From Diphasiastrum complanatum (Eukaryota; Streptophyta; Lycopodiopsida; Lycopodiales; Lycopodiaceae): 64,000 nucleotides of DNA. Below are positions 39,470 to 50,773 of the stretch, in pieces; position 1 is the first letter of the stretch, and each line of letters opens with the position of its first letter. The stretch is from contig MU832130.1 in NCBI GenBank assembly GCA_029204225.1, positions 1-64,000 on the forward strand, read 5' to 3'. A model generated the notes under the pieces. The model was not told the origin of the DNA. It made no database searches and worked only from the letters and a program-made list of their open reading frames with translations. Both the position numbers and the translations under genes were made by a program.

Positions 39470-40144
39470 TCAACGAACAATCCTTGAATCTAACATAAAC
39501 TGACTTAGGGTACTTACTAGATAAGCTATGTAAATTTTGGTGCAAACCATCAGATACATTAATGATCCGATAACTGAGTGATAAGGATATTTCTTCATAT
39601 CTTCCTGGCTCTTCTTTTGTTTGGGGACGTTGATCCTTGTGGAGCCTGATTCTTGGGTCAACCAACTTGCAGTTAGATGTTCATACTTTACCAAAATATT
39701 GTGAATATATCTTTGTTGATTGATGTAGATTTCTCTATTGTCTTTGTTTCTGTATATCTGTATACCTAGGAAGTAGTGTGCTCCTCTAAGATTTGTCATT
39801 TCAAACTCATTTGACAACATACTCTTAGTGAAATGTAATAACTTTTTATTGATGCTCTATAAAAATGTATCATCAACACACAAAGTTAATATAACAAAAG
39901 ATTCGTGAACAACTTTGTAATAGACAATAGAATCTGCAATGCTTGTAGTAAGCCATTGTCAGGACAAAAAGAATCGATTCTTTGATGCCCTTGGTGACTG
40001 CTTAAGCCCATATAGAGCTTGATGTAATTTGCACACATGGTCTTCCTCTTCTTTGACAACATAACCTTCTAGCTGGGACATATAGATGTCCTCAATTAAT
40101 CCATTCAAGAAAGTTGTTTGTACAACCATCTGATGTACTTCCAA
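39470..40144 (-). pseudogene. copia W reverse transcriptase fragments
   Basis: The frame at 39959-40144 reads EVHQMVVQTTFLNGLIEDIY and LHQALYGLKQSPRAS, the copia RT blocks around VDVKTAFLNG and LYGLKQAPRAW. The frame at 39470-39820 reads LSNEFEMTNLRGAHYFLGIQ and VIGSLMYLMVCTK. The YVDD segment between them (about 39850-39900) is present only in decayed form (TLCVDDTF-like). Not functional. Confidence 0.75.
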
Positions 40145-41064
40145 AACTATAGCTGCAACATATGATCATGATTCATTAGGATACTTTCAGAATATGATTA
40201 CTAGGATACTATTAGAATATGCTTCTAGAACTTATTCATAGTTGAAGTTAGCCTTTACAACTGGATTGAATTTCTCATGATAATTCACATTGGGAATCTA
40301 AGAGTATCCTTTTGCAACCAACCTTCTCTGTCTAACTCGAGCAGTAGATGATAAAGGTCACGTCCATGATAAGATATACATTTCTTTCATGCACTAAGAC
40401 TCAGCCATGGACATAGAAATCACAATACTAGCCTGAGAGAGAAAATAGACAATGTATACAATGTATAGCCACACCCTTCTCTTAGCTTCATCAAATAACA
40501 TCTCTTTTTTCAAGCTTCACAACTGAAGGTCTTTGATTCTTCATAAATAAGTTGCATTTGTTGTCCATTGCTTGCTTCCCATTTTTTGCATCTGGATGTG
40601 TCATGGTTTCACGAAAAGATGCTGGTTCTTCTACAAAGAACATGAAACAACGAATATTAATTATCCTTCTTGTTGGTTGTTACTTTAGTAGATCTTTTTA
40701 CAAAATGTTGCCGAATCACTTCTTCATCATTTGATTGCTTAAGTGATCTTCTATTAGGAGTTTGTTGTACTTGTGCATCTTGCATTATCTATAGTAGAAC
40801 TTGGAATTGTTATTTATGTTGGAAGATCGGTAACTTTTTCTTGTCTTGGAATCATGAAATTGACCTTCAATAAGACGTCGTCTCTGCTAACAAAGGATTC
40901 GCTGATATTGGATCATATAATTTATAGCCCTTATGATGAGTAAAGTAGCCTATAAGGATGCACTTAGAGCTTGTATTGCATGTACAAAAGCTATGCATCC
41001 AAACACCTTCAAATGCTTAATGGAAGTCTAAATCTTATCCATAATTCATATGGTTTCACATCAT

Positions 41065-41520
41065 CTAGTGCTTTTGTAAACATTTTGGATATAAGCAGGT
41101 GTAGCTACTACGTATGTCCAAAACATCTTTGGTAGACTTGCATGAGACAAGATACACCTTGTACTTTGTACATTGGCTGAGGAGAATAGCTTGTGGTGAA
41201 TTGAGATGAATCCCATGAGTGGAGTAAAGGTCCTTGAATTCCTTTGAGATGAAATTCTCCACCACCATCTGTCTGAAGAGCTCTGACCTCCTTAGAAACT
41301 TAGTTCTGAACATAAGCTTTGAATTGTTTGAATCAATCAGGAGCTTCTGACTTTTTTTTGATAAACAAAACATTTGTTCTTCAAAAAAATTATTTATCAA
41401 GGTCATTAAAGTATCAGTCTCCCCCCCTGAAGCAACAATTTGCATGGGGCCACATACATCACAATGAATAAGTTCTAGAAGACCTTTGGCCTTATGAAGA
41501 TTAGCAGACTTAAAACATCA
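41065..41520 (-). pseudogene. copia W integrase fragment
   Basis: The minus strand reads GLLELIHCDVCGPMQI (first catalytic Asp block) followed by a diverged frame with SELFRQMVVENFISKEFKDL. A pre-integrase zinc-finger-like stretch (WHQRPGHLNSRAL) lies further upstream near 41640. Confidence 0.65.
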
Positions 41521-41825
41521 ATCATGATTGTTTTCCATATGACTCACAAATTGTAGGAGTGTTATTTAACAAGTCTAAGTCATCTACCAAATGTTTTTCA
41601 AACATATCATTAATGCTCTAGAATTCAAATGTCCTGGTCTTTGATGCCAAATGATATTCTTGTGTACAGGACTAGAGACAATTAGAGCTTTTTCTTGTCT
41701 TGTAGACGTACAATGACTTCGCATGTATAGAAATCCATGTCTCACACCAGTGCAAGTAAGTGGTTATCTCTGTCTGAGATAATATCATGATTGGAATAAA
41801 AGAACAATCTTATGACTCAAGTCTG

Positions 41826-42405
41826 TGATATGAGTGAATCTCAAACTAGGAGTAGACTAATCTTATTAGTACTCACAAAACACCAAACACAATAGGAAGA
41901 AGATGAATCACAAGAGCAATGATCTGAGATGATCTGAATTGAATTGATAATGAAGGAGGGTGCCCATCAGCTCTTATAGAGATTGGACTTGCTTTAAGGC
42001 AAAAGCTATTTGCCTACAATACCGTTTGGTAAAAGCAATTATGCTAATTACTAAGTCTCAAAAATAGCAATCTATGTTAGCATAATCATAAAATAGTATT
42101 CTATACTATTCTAGCAAAATGGGTACTAACTTAGGTACCTAGCCAATCTTAGACTTTGACTTATACTAAAAATAGAAATAGACCTTCTAGCTCGCAGGCT
42201 GGCCTCTACAACTAATTAAATACTTCCCCTTAATGGATAATTGATTATCAATTACATCTAGGAGTGTCCTGAACTTCTCAAACTTTTCACGACCAAGTCC
42301 TTTTCTGAAGATATCTTGATCATTGGTGTCACAGTAGATCAACCGGCTTTATATAGAACCATCAGACTTAAACTTGGTTCTATGAATCCACTTGCACCGT
42401 TGCTT
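41826..42405 (-). mobile_element. copia Z3: 3' LTR and end of pol, truncated
   Basis: The LTR 41826-42225 matches the Z-family LTRs at 16577 and 50377 (AAACTAGGAGTAGACTAATC on the plus strand). The polypurine tract AAGGGGAAGT (minus) is at 42226-42240, and the pol C-terminus reads FRKGLGREKFEKFRTLL and VIDNQL. It then jumps to a short RT piece (RCKWIHRTKFKSDGS, 42345-42400) and ends where copia Y, on the opposite strand, begins. Confidence 0.75.
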
Positions 42406-42823
42406 TTGAGTGCAGGAAGAAGCTTGCAGAGCAAAAGAAGGGCACAAAGAGAGTGTTGCAAGAGAGGAGCAGAGTGACATAAGGCAAGCTGAGTTATTTT
42501 CTGTTGCATTGGCCTCACAAGCTACAACAGGTGATTGGTACATTGACTCAGGTGCTTCAAAGCACATGACCCCTCATAGGGATTGGTTTGATACCTTTGT
42601 GGAGATTTGTGATGGACAAGAGATGTGCCTAGGTGACAACTCAACACAGAAGGTCAAGGGAAAGGGCACAGTACCTGTTAAGCTTCCATCAGGAGAAGTC
42701 AAAGTCATTAAGAATGTCTTATATGTACCAAGACTTGCTAAAAATCTTCTTTCAGTAGGAGCTATCACTCAACAAAATATAAAAGTAGAATTGATGCTAC
42801 TTCTTGTCTTGTGTTGGACTTGA
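42406..42823 (+). pseudogene. copia Y protease region
   Basis: After a frameshift following the knuckle remnant, the frame reads WYIDSGASKHMT (aspartic protease active site DSGA), GKGTVPVKLPSGEV, VLYVPRLAKNLLSV. This cleaves the gag-pol precursor in active copia elements. It ends at TGA 42821, where a further frameshift separates it from the integrase frame at 42855. Confidence 0.85.
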
Positions 42824-42854
42824 GTGATAATATGAAGGTGATAATCTATACAGG

Positions 42855-44282
42855 TTGTACACTTCTATCCCTAGTCAGCATGCTTATACAGCAAAAGGAA
42901 GTGATGTGGATAGGTTGTGGCATGAGAGGTATGGACATCTTGGCTACCAAAGCATGCAGGTGTTGAACCAGCATCATATGGTAGAGGGGCTTCCAGTTGT
43001 TAAGCCAAGCTCTTCAATTTGCGAGGCTTGCGCTATGGGAAAACAGCAAAGACAGAAGTTTTCCAAGGAGAGCACCACCAAGGCAGCAAGTATACTTGAC
43101 TTGGTACATTCAGATCTGTGGGGGCCAACCCAAACAAGATCTGCAAGGGGGGCATTTTACTTTATGACCTTTATTGATGACTTCTCACGCAAGATTTGGA
43201 TTTATTTCTTGAAGCTAAAATCTGAAGCATTCAAGTACTTCCAGCATTTCAAAGCTTTAGTAGAAGAACATTCAGGAAAGAAGATAAAGATGCTCAGGTC
43301 AGACGGCGGTGGAGAGTTCATTAAGACAATTTGTGGAATTCTGCAAGGCCAATGGGATTACAGCCCCTCATACCCCTCAGCAAAACGACATAGCCTAGAG
43401 AAAGAACTGAACTATTGTGGGTGTGCAAGGTGCATGCTCAAGGCAAAGGGGTTGCCCAACTCTTTTTGGGGCGAGGCAATGCACACAGTAGTGTTTATAT
43501 TGAATAGAAGTCCAACTAAAGCTGTGGAAGGCAGGACTCCAGAAGAGGCATTTAGCGGCATTAAGCCCAAGGTGGGCGCTTTGCAAGTGCTTGGTTGTAC
43601 GGCCTATGCCCATATTCCCAAGGATAACAAGAAGAAGCTGGATGCCAAATCAGCAAAGTGTATTTTTTTGGGATACAGTGAAGAAAGCAAAGCTTACCGA
43701 CTTTACGATCTTACTAGCAAGAAGAAGATCATAAGTCGAGATGTGATCTTTGAAGAAGATCAAACACCTCCTATAGAGGAACTTGAGATGGATGGTACAA
43801 GTGAATTTGTGCCGATACTTGATGATCCACATCCATATATTGGGGAGCCTCGGGATGATCATATGAGTGATCAAGAGGAAGAATCCGAGGAGGCTAGGAA
43901 GCGGAAGGAAAGGGGAAATTTTGTTGAGTCCTATTCACCGTCTTCATCACCAACTACAAGGAAAAAGTTTCCCAAGTGGTATTGGCCAACTGTGCAGGAT
44001 GGTTTGATATTAGATGAGGGAGAGAGCAACAATCCAGGGGCTAGGAGGTCTCAAAGGCAAGCCCAACAGCATGGACACCAGGAGACAAACTATGCACTTA
44101 TGACTACTATTTTGGATTCACAAGATCCGCATACATTCGTTGAGGCAGCAGATGAGAAAGTATGGCAACATACTATGCAAGAGGAGTACGACTCCATTCT
44201 CAAGAATGATACATGGGATTTGGTGAAGTTACCAAAAGGGAAGCGTCCTATTGGCTGTAAGTGGGTCTATAGGACCAAATAA
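42855..44282 (+). pseudogene. copia Y integrase and linker to RT start
   Basis: A 475-codon frame: pre-integrase finger (RLWHERYGHLGYQSM, ICEACAMGKQQRQKF), catalytic Asp blocks DLVHSDLWGP and KMLRSDGGGEF. The third block is locally frameshifted at 43335-43420 (the usual TPQQNxxAERKN is garbled into YPSAKRHSLEKELN), then restored at CARCMLKAKGLPNSFW. The integrase C-terminus (LQVLGCTAYAHIPKD), an acidic linker and the RT start ([27 protein letters not shown]) follow. It stops at TAA 44280, in a frame with a further shift near 44310. Confidence 0.85.
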
Positions 44283-45445
44283 AAATTGGATGGGAGCATC
44301 GAAAAGCATAAGGCTGGTTGCTAAAGGCTATGCACAGAAGGAGGGCTTGGACTATGATGAGACGTTTGCACCTGTAGCTAAGATGACATCTATCAGGTTG
44401 GTTTTAGCATTGGCTGCATTTTTTGGTTGGGAGGTCCATCAAATGGACGTGAAAAGTGCTTTTCTCAATGGACAGTTGGCTGAAGAAGTCTACATGGAAT
44501 AGCCACAAGGTTTTGAGGCTAAGGGCAAGGAAACTATGGTATGCAGGCTAAATAAGGCCTTATATGGTTTGAAGCAAGCACCCAGGGCCTGGTATAGTCA
44601 TATTGACGACTATTTTGCCAAGGAGCAATTCATAAAGAGTCAGTCGGATTGCAACATGTTCATGAAGGAGGAAGATGGGAACATTGTTTTGATAGTTCTC
44701 TATGTGGATGACTTGGTCATCACGGGTAACAATGGGCAACTTATTGAAAAGGTGAAGGCTCATTTATCAAATGAGTTTGAGATGAAGGATTTGGGTCTAA
44801 TCCACTATTGTCTTGGATTGGAGGTTTGGAAAAAGAAAAACTGTGTGTTTATTTCCCAAGCTAACTATGCATGTGAAGTCTTGAACAGGTTCAACATGCA
44901 GGATTGCAAACCCGTTTCCACGCCCATTGATACTAGCAGTAAGCCAACTAGAGATGATGGCACTCCTTTTGTGGACGAGACTCTTTACAAGCAGCTTGTG
45001 GGTAGCCTGATTTATCTCACCACACCGAGACCAGAAATTTCCTATGCGGTTGGTGTAGCAAGCCAGTTCATGAGTTCTCCAACTAAAGCACATTGGAAAG
45101 CAACTAAGAGGGTTTTGAGGTATGTCAAAGGGACAACCTGCTATGGGATTGAGTACACAGATGACGGAAAGCTTCATCTTGGAGGCTTTACCGATTCGGA
45201 TTGGGCAGGTAATAGGGATGATCAAAAGTCGACCACACGTTACACTTTCAACCTTGGTTCAAGGGCCACTTCTTGGTGCAACAAGAAACAACCCACATTT
45301 ACCTTATCATCGACAGAAGTTGAGTACAGGGCAACGGCGAAAGCTACCTGCGAGGCAATATGGCTCAGGAGACTTCTTGGGGAGGTGCAGATTCCACAGG
45401 ATGGTCCTACTATTCTTCATTTTGATAGCCAGAGTTGCATCCAAC
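44283..45445 (+). pseudogene. copia Y reverse transcriptase and RNase H
   Basis: RT blocks [18 protein letters not shown] and [13 protein letters not shown] lie in one frame to TAG 44500 (CAG expected). The same frame continues as CRLNKALYGLKQAPRAWY, LIVLYVDDLVITG (YVDD catalytic box), and RNase H blocks GGFTDSDWAGNRDDQKST and LSSTEVEYRAT, where Val replaces the usual Ala of STEAEY. The frame is 344 codons open and runs past 45445 into the copia X2 LTR, so the protein end is LTR-encoded. Confidence 0.9.
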
Positions 45446-45908
45446 TGTCAGAATTTGTGATACAAATTCTAGATGGAGTTACTAATCCTACTAGCACTCA
45501 CACAAAACCAAGCATAGAGAGAATTCAGATCATAGGAGAATTGAGCAATTGCTCTAGCTCATTGAATTGAATGGAAAGATTGTGATGGGGCACCAGCCTT
45601 CTTAAATAGTTTCTCTAATGATTGATAAAAGCTAATGAGCCTAAAGTAAATAGCAAAAGACAAAAAGCTAATTGCTATTATTACTACCTATATTGGGTAA
45701 ACACCCAAGATGAGTTTCTAAGTGATAAAAGCAAATCCTATTCTAGTAGTAGTGCACCAACCTACATGCATAACTAAAAAACGAATTTACTATTAATAAT
45801 AATGACCCTAAAATATGACTTACTATAAATAGTAATGGCCCCGAAAAATAGCACGCAGGCATGGCCAAACTATCATTAAGGGGTGTCAAATAAACTTATT
45901 TTCTAACA
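45446..45908 (-). repeat. copia X2 left (3') LTR
   Basis: Ends TGTCAGAATTTG...TTTTCTAACA on the plus strand, 463 bp. Contains a segment (ACACCCAAGATGAG through CTAGTAGTAGTGCACC) not shared with the right LTR. Confidence 0.85.
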
Positions 45909-45977
45909 ATCCCCCTTAATGTTTACTTTGTTATCTATTACTCCTAGAAAATAGCAGGGGATATAGGATATATGATC

Positions 45978-46955
45978 CTACATCCAAGAAAGTAAAGGTA
46001 AGCAAGGATGTACTTTTTGATGAAATTTTTCTTTGCCAAGACCTTTGGTAAAGATATTTGCGACTTGTTCTTCCATAGGGCAATAGATAAGCTCCACTTC
46101 ATCACTTTGAATTTTCTCTCTGATGAAGTGTTGTTGTATTTCAATATGCTTTGTCCTGCTGTGAAAAACTGGATTTTTCGCCAGTTTAATACAACTCCGA
46201 TTGTCACATTGAAGTACCGTAGGTGAATCTTGTACCATATGTAGATCATCTAGAATCCTTCGCAACCATATTGCTTCACATGTTGCACTTGTAGTAGCTC
46301 GATATTCTGCCTCTGTAGATGATAAAGCAATAGTATGCTGCTTCTTTGAACTCCAAGAGATGGCACCAGAACCAAGATTAAAAACATAACCTGTAGTAGA
46401 TCTTCGGTCTTCCACATCTCCAGCCCAATCAGCATCCACATATCCATGTAACTTCAAATCATCCTGTCTACCATAGAGAATACCAAATCTCAAAGTGCCC
46501 TGGATATATCTGAGTATTCGCTTAGCAGCTTTCTAATGAATCTGCTTAGGCTTAGCCATAAACTGACTAACCATACTCACAGCATAAGCATTATCTGGTC
46601 TTGTAGTAGTTAGATAGATTAAGCTTCCAACAAGCTTTCTATATAACGTCTCATCTACATCCTGATCTTCCTCAGCTTTAGTAAGCTTACATCCACTATC
46701 ATATGGTGTAGAAATAGGCTTGCACTTTGACATATTGAACTTTTCATGAGCATACTTAGATTGAGAAATAAATAGTCCCTGTGCTACTCTCCATACCTCA
46801 ATCCCAAGAAAATATTGTAGTGAACCAAGATCTTTCATATCAAACTCTGATGAGAGATCTTTCTTGATTCCCTGAATCATACTATGATCTGATCCTGTAA
46901 TAATAAGATCATCCACATACATCACTACAATAACAATATGATTATCCCTGATCAA
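45978..46955 (-). pseudogene. copia X2 reverse transcriptase (3' half) and RNase H
   Basis: From the right: IVIVVMYVDDLIITGS (YVDD), SSEFDMKDLGSLQYFLG, CKPISTPYDSGC and KLVGSLIYLTTTRPDNA, then a TAG at 46532-46534 (Trp codon in relatives). RNase H follows: GYVDADWAGDVEDRRST, ALSSTEAEYRATTSAT, LQCDNRSCIKLAKNPVFH, IFTKGLG. All RNase H catalytic contexts look intact. The C-terminus is altered by a short insertion (KVHPCLPLLSW) before the polypurine tract, absent from X3. Confidence 0.9.
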
Positions 46956-47525
46956 AACATAAAGTGTATGCTCCGAACTACTTCTCTGAAAGCCAAGCTT
47001 CTCAAAGTATGTGTCAATCCTCGTGTACCGCGCCCTGGGTGCCTACTTAAGTCCATATAGTGCCTTGTCCAACCTGCAAACCTTGTCTTCATGTCCTGCT
47101 ACTATGTATCCCTCTGGCTGCTTCATGTAGACTTCTTCCTCTAGAAAACCATTTAGGAATGCACTCTTTACATCCATTTGTTGAATATCCTATCCAAACT
47201 GAGCTGCCAATGATAAAAAAGTCCTCATAGTAGTAGACTTAGCAACTGGTGCAAAAGTTTCCTCATAGTCAATCCCTTCCTGTTGAGTATAACCTTTTGC
47301 CACCAATCTTGCCTTATGTTTATCTATAGAACAATCTGATTTGTACTTAGTTCTATAGACCCAATTGCATCCAATGGCCTTTTTACCTGTAGGTAACTGA
47401 ACAAGTCTCCAAGTCTTGTTCTTCATGATTGAGTCGTACTCCTCATCCATAGCTTTCATCCAAATATCCTCTTTTTCAGCCTCTCTGAAAGTAGATGGAT
47501 CCTTGGTTTCTAATACTGTGGCCAT
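46956..47525 (-). pseudogene. copia X2 reverse transcriptase (5' half)
   Basis: The frame 47190-47525 reads [50 protein letters not shown]. The continuation to 46956 includes the [14 protein letters not shown] block, the LDKALYGLK block and a TAG at about 47045 (CAG expected). With the preceding entry the RT is nearly complete apart from point stops. Confidence 0.85.
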
Positions 47526-47576
47526 ATATGCAAAATGTACATCCCCATCTTCATGATGATCCTCCTGTCGAACCTC

Positions 47577-48134
47577 CTATCGATCTTGATCCTCATGTTG
47601 CTTTTCAAGTCTAGTTGATCTCCTAGTTCCATGTGTACTGGACTCTCCCTGTTCCATAATAACACTATCCCTGATAGTTTCATAGTACCACATAGGCAAT
47701 CTTCTAGCTTCTGATGTAGGATGCTTCCTGCCTGGTGAAGTAGGAGGTGAATAAGTATCCCATATACTTGACCTCTCCTTCCTCTTTCCTATCTCAACCA
47801 AAGTAACTCTAGGTTCTTGAATTGGCGTAGACGATACATGTGTCGATTCAGGTTCCTAAAATAACTCATCACATAATATAGGGATTCCTCCATCTTGATC
47901 CTTATCAAAATATATCTCTGTATCTTTATGAGTTGATTCCTCATCAAAGACTACATCCCTACTCATGATTATTTTCTTACCCTCCAAGTCATATAACCTG
48001 TATCCCTTCTGTTGATTATCATAACCAAGGGCAAACAACCTTGCAGCCAGCGTAGACAGTGATCTAACAGTAGCAATCTGTAGGCAATAGCCAGATTCCA
48101 AAACTCTAATCAATTCTGATCTGACAATAGCCAT
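47577..48134 (-). pseudogene. copia X2 integrase C-terminus and linker
   Basis: QQKGYRLYDLEGKKIIMSR and DGGIPILCDEL, followed by a Ser/Pro linker (KERSSIWDTYSPPTSP). Homologous to copia X4 at 17102-17600. At about 48030 it joins leader sequence rich in CAGC/AGCTG words, so an upstream deletion removed gag, protease and integrase core. Confidence 0.8.
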
Positions 48135-48419
48135 CTATAGGCAATAGCCAAATTCCAGCGCTCTAATCAATTCTGATCTCAGCAAACAGATTTCCAACAA
48201 TCTGTAGGCTTGATTCCAGCTCAGCAAACAATAGACAGCTGTCAGTTTTGATTCAAACAGCAGTTCGGATCTGCTTTCAACTCAGCGATCCACACGCAGC
48301 TACAAACGGACTGATCAACGTGCAACTAGCGATCCAACACGCAGCTACAACCAGCGATCCACACCTTCAATCCACTTCTTGCAACCCTACAGTAAAAAAT
48401 CTCTCTCTCTCACCAAAAA

Positions 48420-48435
48420 GCCTGCTCTGATACCA
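48420..48435 (-). other. primer-binding site, copia X2
   Basis: TGGTATCAGAGCAGGC on the minus strand next to the LTR. In element sense a GGTGAGAGAGAGAG leader follows, so the family has a natural GA/CT run just inside the primer site. Confidence 0.85.
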
Positions 48436-48867
48436 TGTCAGAATTTGTGATACAAATTCTAGATGGAGATACTAATCCTACTAGCACTCACACAAAACCA
48501 AGCATAGAGAGAATTCAGATCATAGGAAAATTGAGCAATTGCTCTAGCATAATAGAATTGAATGGATGAGTTGTGATGGGGCGCCAGCCTTCTTATATAG
48601 TTTCTCTAATGATTGATAAAAGCTAATGAGCCTAAAGTAAATAGCAAAATAACAAAAGCTATTAACAAATAATACTACCTATATATGGTAAGAACCAAAA
48701 ATGAACCTCTAAGTACTAAATAGATCCTAATCTATTTGTAGTGCACCCACCTACATGCATAAGCCTTAAAAAACGAATTTACTATAAATAGAATGGCCCC
48801 TAAAAATAGCATGCAGGCATGGCCAAACCATCATTAAGAGGTATCAAATAAACATTAATTCCTAACA
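48436..48867 (-). repeat. copia X2 right (5') LTR
   Basis: Ends TGTCAGAATTTG...TTCCTAACA on the plus strand, 432 bp. Closer in its middle to the LTRs at 24212 and 49513 than to the left LTR of this element. Confidence 0.85.
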
Positions 48868-49700
48868 TGGAGAGTAGCACAGGGACTATTTATTTCTCAA
48901 TCTAAGTATGCTCATGAACTTGAAAAGTTTAATATGTCAGAGTGCAAGCCTATTTCTATACCATATGATAGTGGATGTAAGCTTACTAAAGCTGAGGAAG
49001 ATCAGGATGTAGATGAGACGTTATATAAAAAGCTTGTTGGAAGCTTAACCTATCTAACTACTACAAGACCAGATATTGATTATGTGGTGAGTATGGTTAG
49101 TCAGTTTATAGCTAAGCCTAAGCAGATTCATTGGAAAGCTGCTAAGCGAATACTCAGATATATCCAGGGCACTTTGAGATTTGGTATTCTCTATGGTAGA
49201 CAGGATGATTGGTTGCGAAGGATTCTACATGATCTACATATGGTACAAGATTCACCTACGGTACTTCAATGCGACAATCAGAGTTGTATTAAATTGGCGA
49301 AAAATCTAGTTTTTCACAGTAGGACAAAGCATATTGACGTACAACAACACTTCATCAGAGAGAAAATTCAAAGTGATGAAGTGGAGCTTATCTATTGCCC
49401 TACGGAAGAGCAAGTTGCAGATATCTTTACCAAAGATCTTGGCAAAGGAAAATTTCAGAAGTTTAGAGAACTTCTAGGAGTAATAGATAACAAAGTAAAC
49501 ATTAAGGGGAAGTGTTAGGAATTAATGTTTATTTGATACCCCTTAATGATAGTTTGGCCATGCCTGCGTGCTATTTTAAGAGGCCATTCTATTTATAGTA
49601 AATTCATTTTTTTAAGGCTTATGCATGTACGTGGGCGCACTACAAATAGATTAGGATCTATTTAGTACTTAGAAGTTCATTTTTGGTCTTTACCATATTG
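48868..49700 (+). mobile_element. copia X3: RT-RNase H end and partial 3' LTR
   Basis: A plus-strand fragment beginning in RT (WRVAQGLFISQSKYAHE) directly at the end of the X2 LTR. The 194-codon frame (48934-49518) continues through KLVGSLTYLTTTRPDID to the natural pol end LLGVIDNKVNIKG and stop. RNase H is shortened by an in-frame deletion: GILYGRQDD joins WLRRILHD, removing about 63 residues including the catalytic DADWAGD and STEAEY blocks. The polypurine tract is at 49500-49512, and the LTR starts TGTTAGGAATT at 49513 and is cut off near 49700 by the Z2 leader. Confidence 0.85.
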
Positions 49701-50773
49701 GTGCCTTCCCTGGATATCTCCTGTGCAGATATTGCATGCAACAATTTTTTAAGGATATTTCCTGTCCAGATCTTGCCTATCTGGTTTCTGCTTGTCCCAG
49801 ATACTGCCTTCCTCAATTCTGCCTGCATGCAGAAATCTGTTCACTGTCTGTCCATATACCACCTTCCCTAGCTGCTGCCGCCCGCAGAAAAAACCTGTCC
49901 TGGACACTGTTGCCTCAGGTACTGTCTGTCCAGATATTACCTGCTCAGGTACTGCCTTCCCTAGCTGCTGCCACCCTCAGGAAAAACCTGTCCTGGTTGC
50001 TGCTGCCTCAGGTACTGCCTTCCCAGTTGCTCAGGTACTGCTTGTCCAGGATATTACCTGCTCAGGTACTGCTGTCCTAGAAACCACCTGCAACAGATCT
50101 GCCTGTCCTAAGAAGCCACCTGCAACAAATCTGCCGCCCTCAGGTAAAGCCTGTCCTGGAAACTGCCTGCAACAGATCTGTCTATCCTCAGAAGCCACCT
50201 GCAACAAATCTGCCGCCCTCAGGTAAAGCCTTCTCAGGTACTGCCTGCAACAGATCTGCCTTCTCAGGTACTGCCCCCTCAGGTAATACCTACTCCAGTT
50301 GTGACCTGCACCAGGTGAGACCTGCACCAAATCTTCTTCCGTAGATCCCGATCTTAGGAACCCTGCTCTGATACCATGATAGAATCTGAGTGATTCTGAA
50401 ACTAGGAGTAGACTAATCTTATTAGTACTCACAAAACACCAAACACAAGAGGAAGAAGATGAATCACAAGAGCAATGAACAGAACTGATCTATATTGCAT
50501 GAATTAATGAAGGAGGACGCCCATCTGCTCTTATAGAGACTTGACTAACTCTAAGACAAAAGCTATTTGCCTAAATACCGTTTGCCAAAAGCAATTATGC
50601 TAATTACTAAATCTCAGAAATAGCAACCTATGTTAGCATAAATATAAAATAGTATTCTATACTATTCTAGCAAAATTGGTACTAACTTAGGTACCTATAC
50701 TAAAAATAGAAATAGGCCTTCTAGCACGTAGGCTGGCCTCTACAATTAATTAATTAACCATTAATTCCTAACA
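49701..50773 (-). mobile_element. copia Z2: 5' LTR, primer site and repeat-rich leader
   Basis: The minus-strand 5' end only. The LTR is 50377-50773 (397 bp, TGATAGAATCTG...TTCCTAACA on the plus strand), the primer site 50361-50376 (TGGTATCAGAGCAGGG, minus) and the leader 49701-50360. The leader consists of imperfect repeats of CTCAGGTACTGCC, CACCTGCAACAGATCTGCC and GCCGCCCTCAGGTAAAGCC. No gag or pol follows. Confidence 0.85.

Larger units (their letters stand above)
38751..41825 (-). mobile_element. copia W: old, degraded
   Basis: Minus-strand pol remnants in canonical order from right to left: pre-integrase (41600-41700), integrase (41065-41520), linker (40600-41060), RT (39470-40560), RNase H traces (38930-39430). 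A likely LTR fragment lies at 38751-38935, with its boundary at CCAATACTCCCCC. No second LTR is seen; copia Z3 abuts at 41826. Many stops and frameshifts. Confidence 0.65.
42406..45445 (+). mobile_element. copia Y: protease to RNase H, no LTRs
   Basis: A plus-strand 3-kb pol region cut off on the left inside the gag zinc knuckle (ECRKKLAEQKK, 42409-42440) and on the right inside RNase H (SCIQLS) by the copia X2 LTR. All pol domains are recognisable, and RT is the best preserved. Confidence 0.85.
45446..48867 (-). mobile_element. copia X2: two LTRs, 3.4 kb, internally deleted
   Basis: Minus-strand element bounded by LTR 45446-45908 and LTR 48436-48867, with primer site 48420-48435 and polypurine tract at 45909-45920. 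The two LTRs differ strongly in their middle third, and the flanks do not match (CCAAC on the left, TGGAG on the right). They may therefore come from different copies joined by recombination. The interior has RNase H, RT, linker and the integrase C-terminus; gag, protease and the integrase core are gone. Confidence 0.8.

Noticed and set aside
49701..50360. CRISPR-like array of repeats
   Set aside because: Units vary in sequence and spacing, there are no unique spacers, and the setting is a plant retrotransposon leader.
49736..50432. Cys/Leu/Pro-rich frames of 114-144 codons on both strands
   Set aside because: They lie in the tandem-repeat leader of copia Z2 between primer site and gag; repetition explains the open frames.
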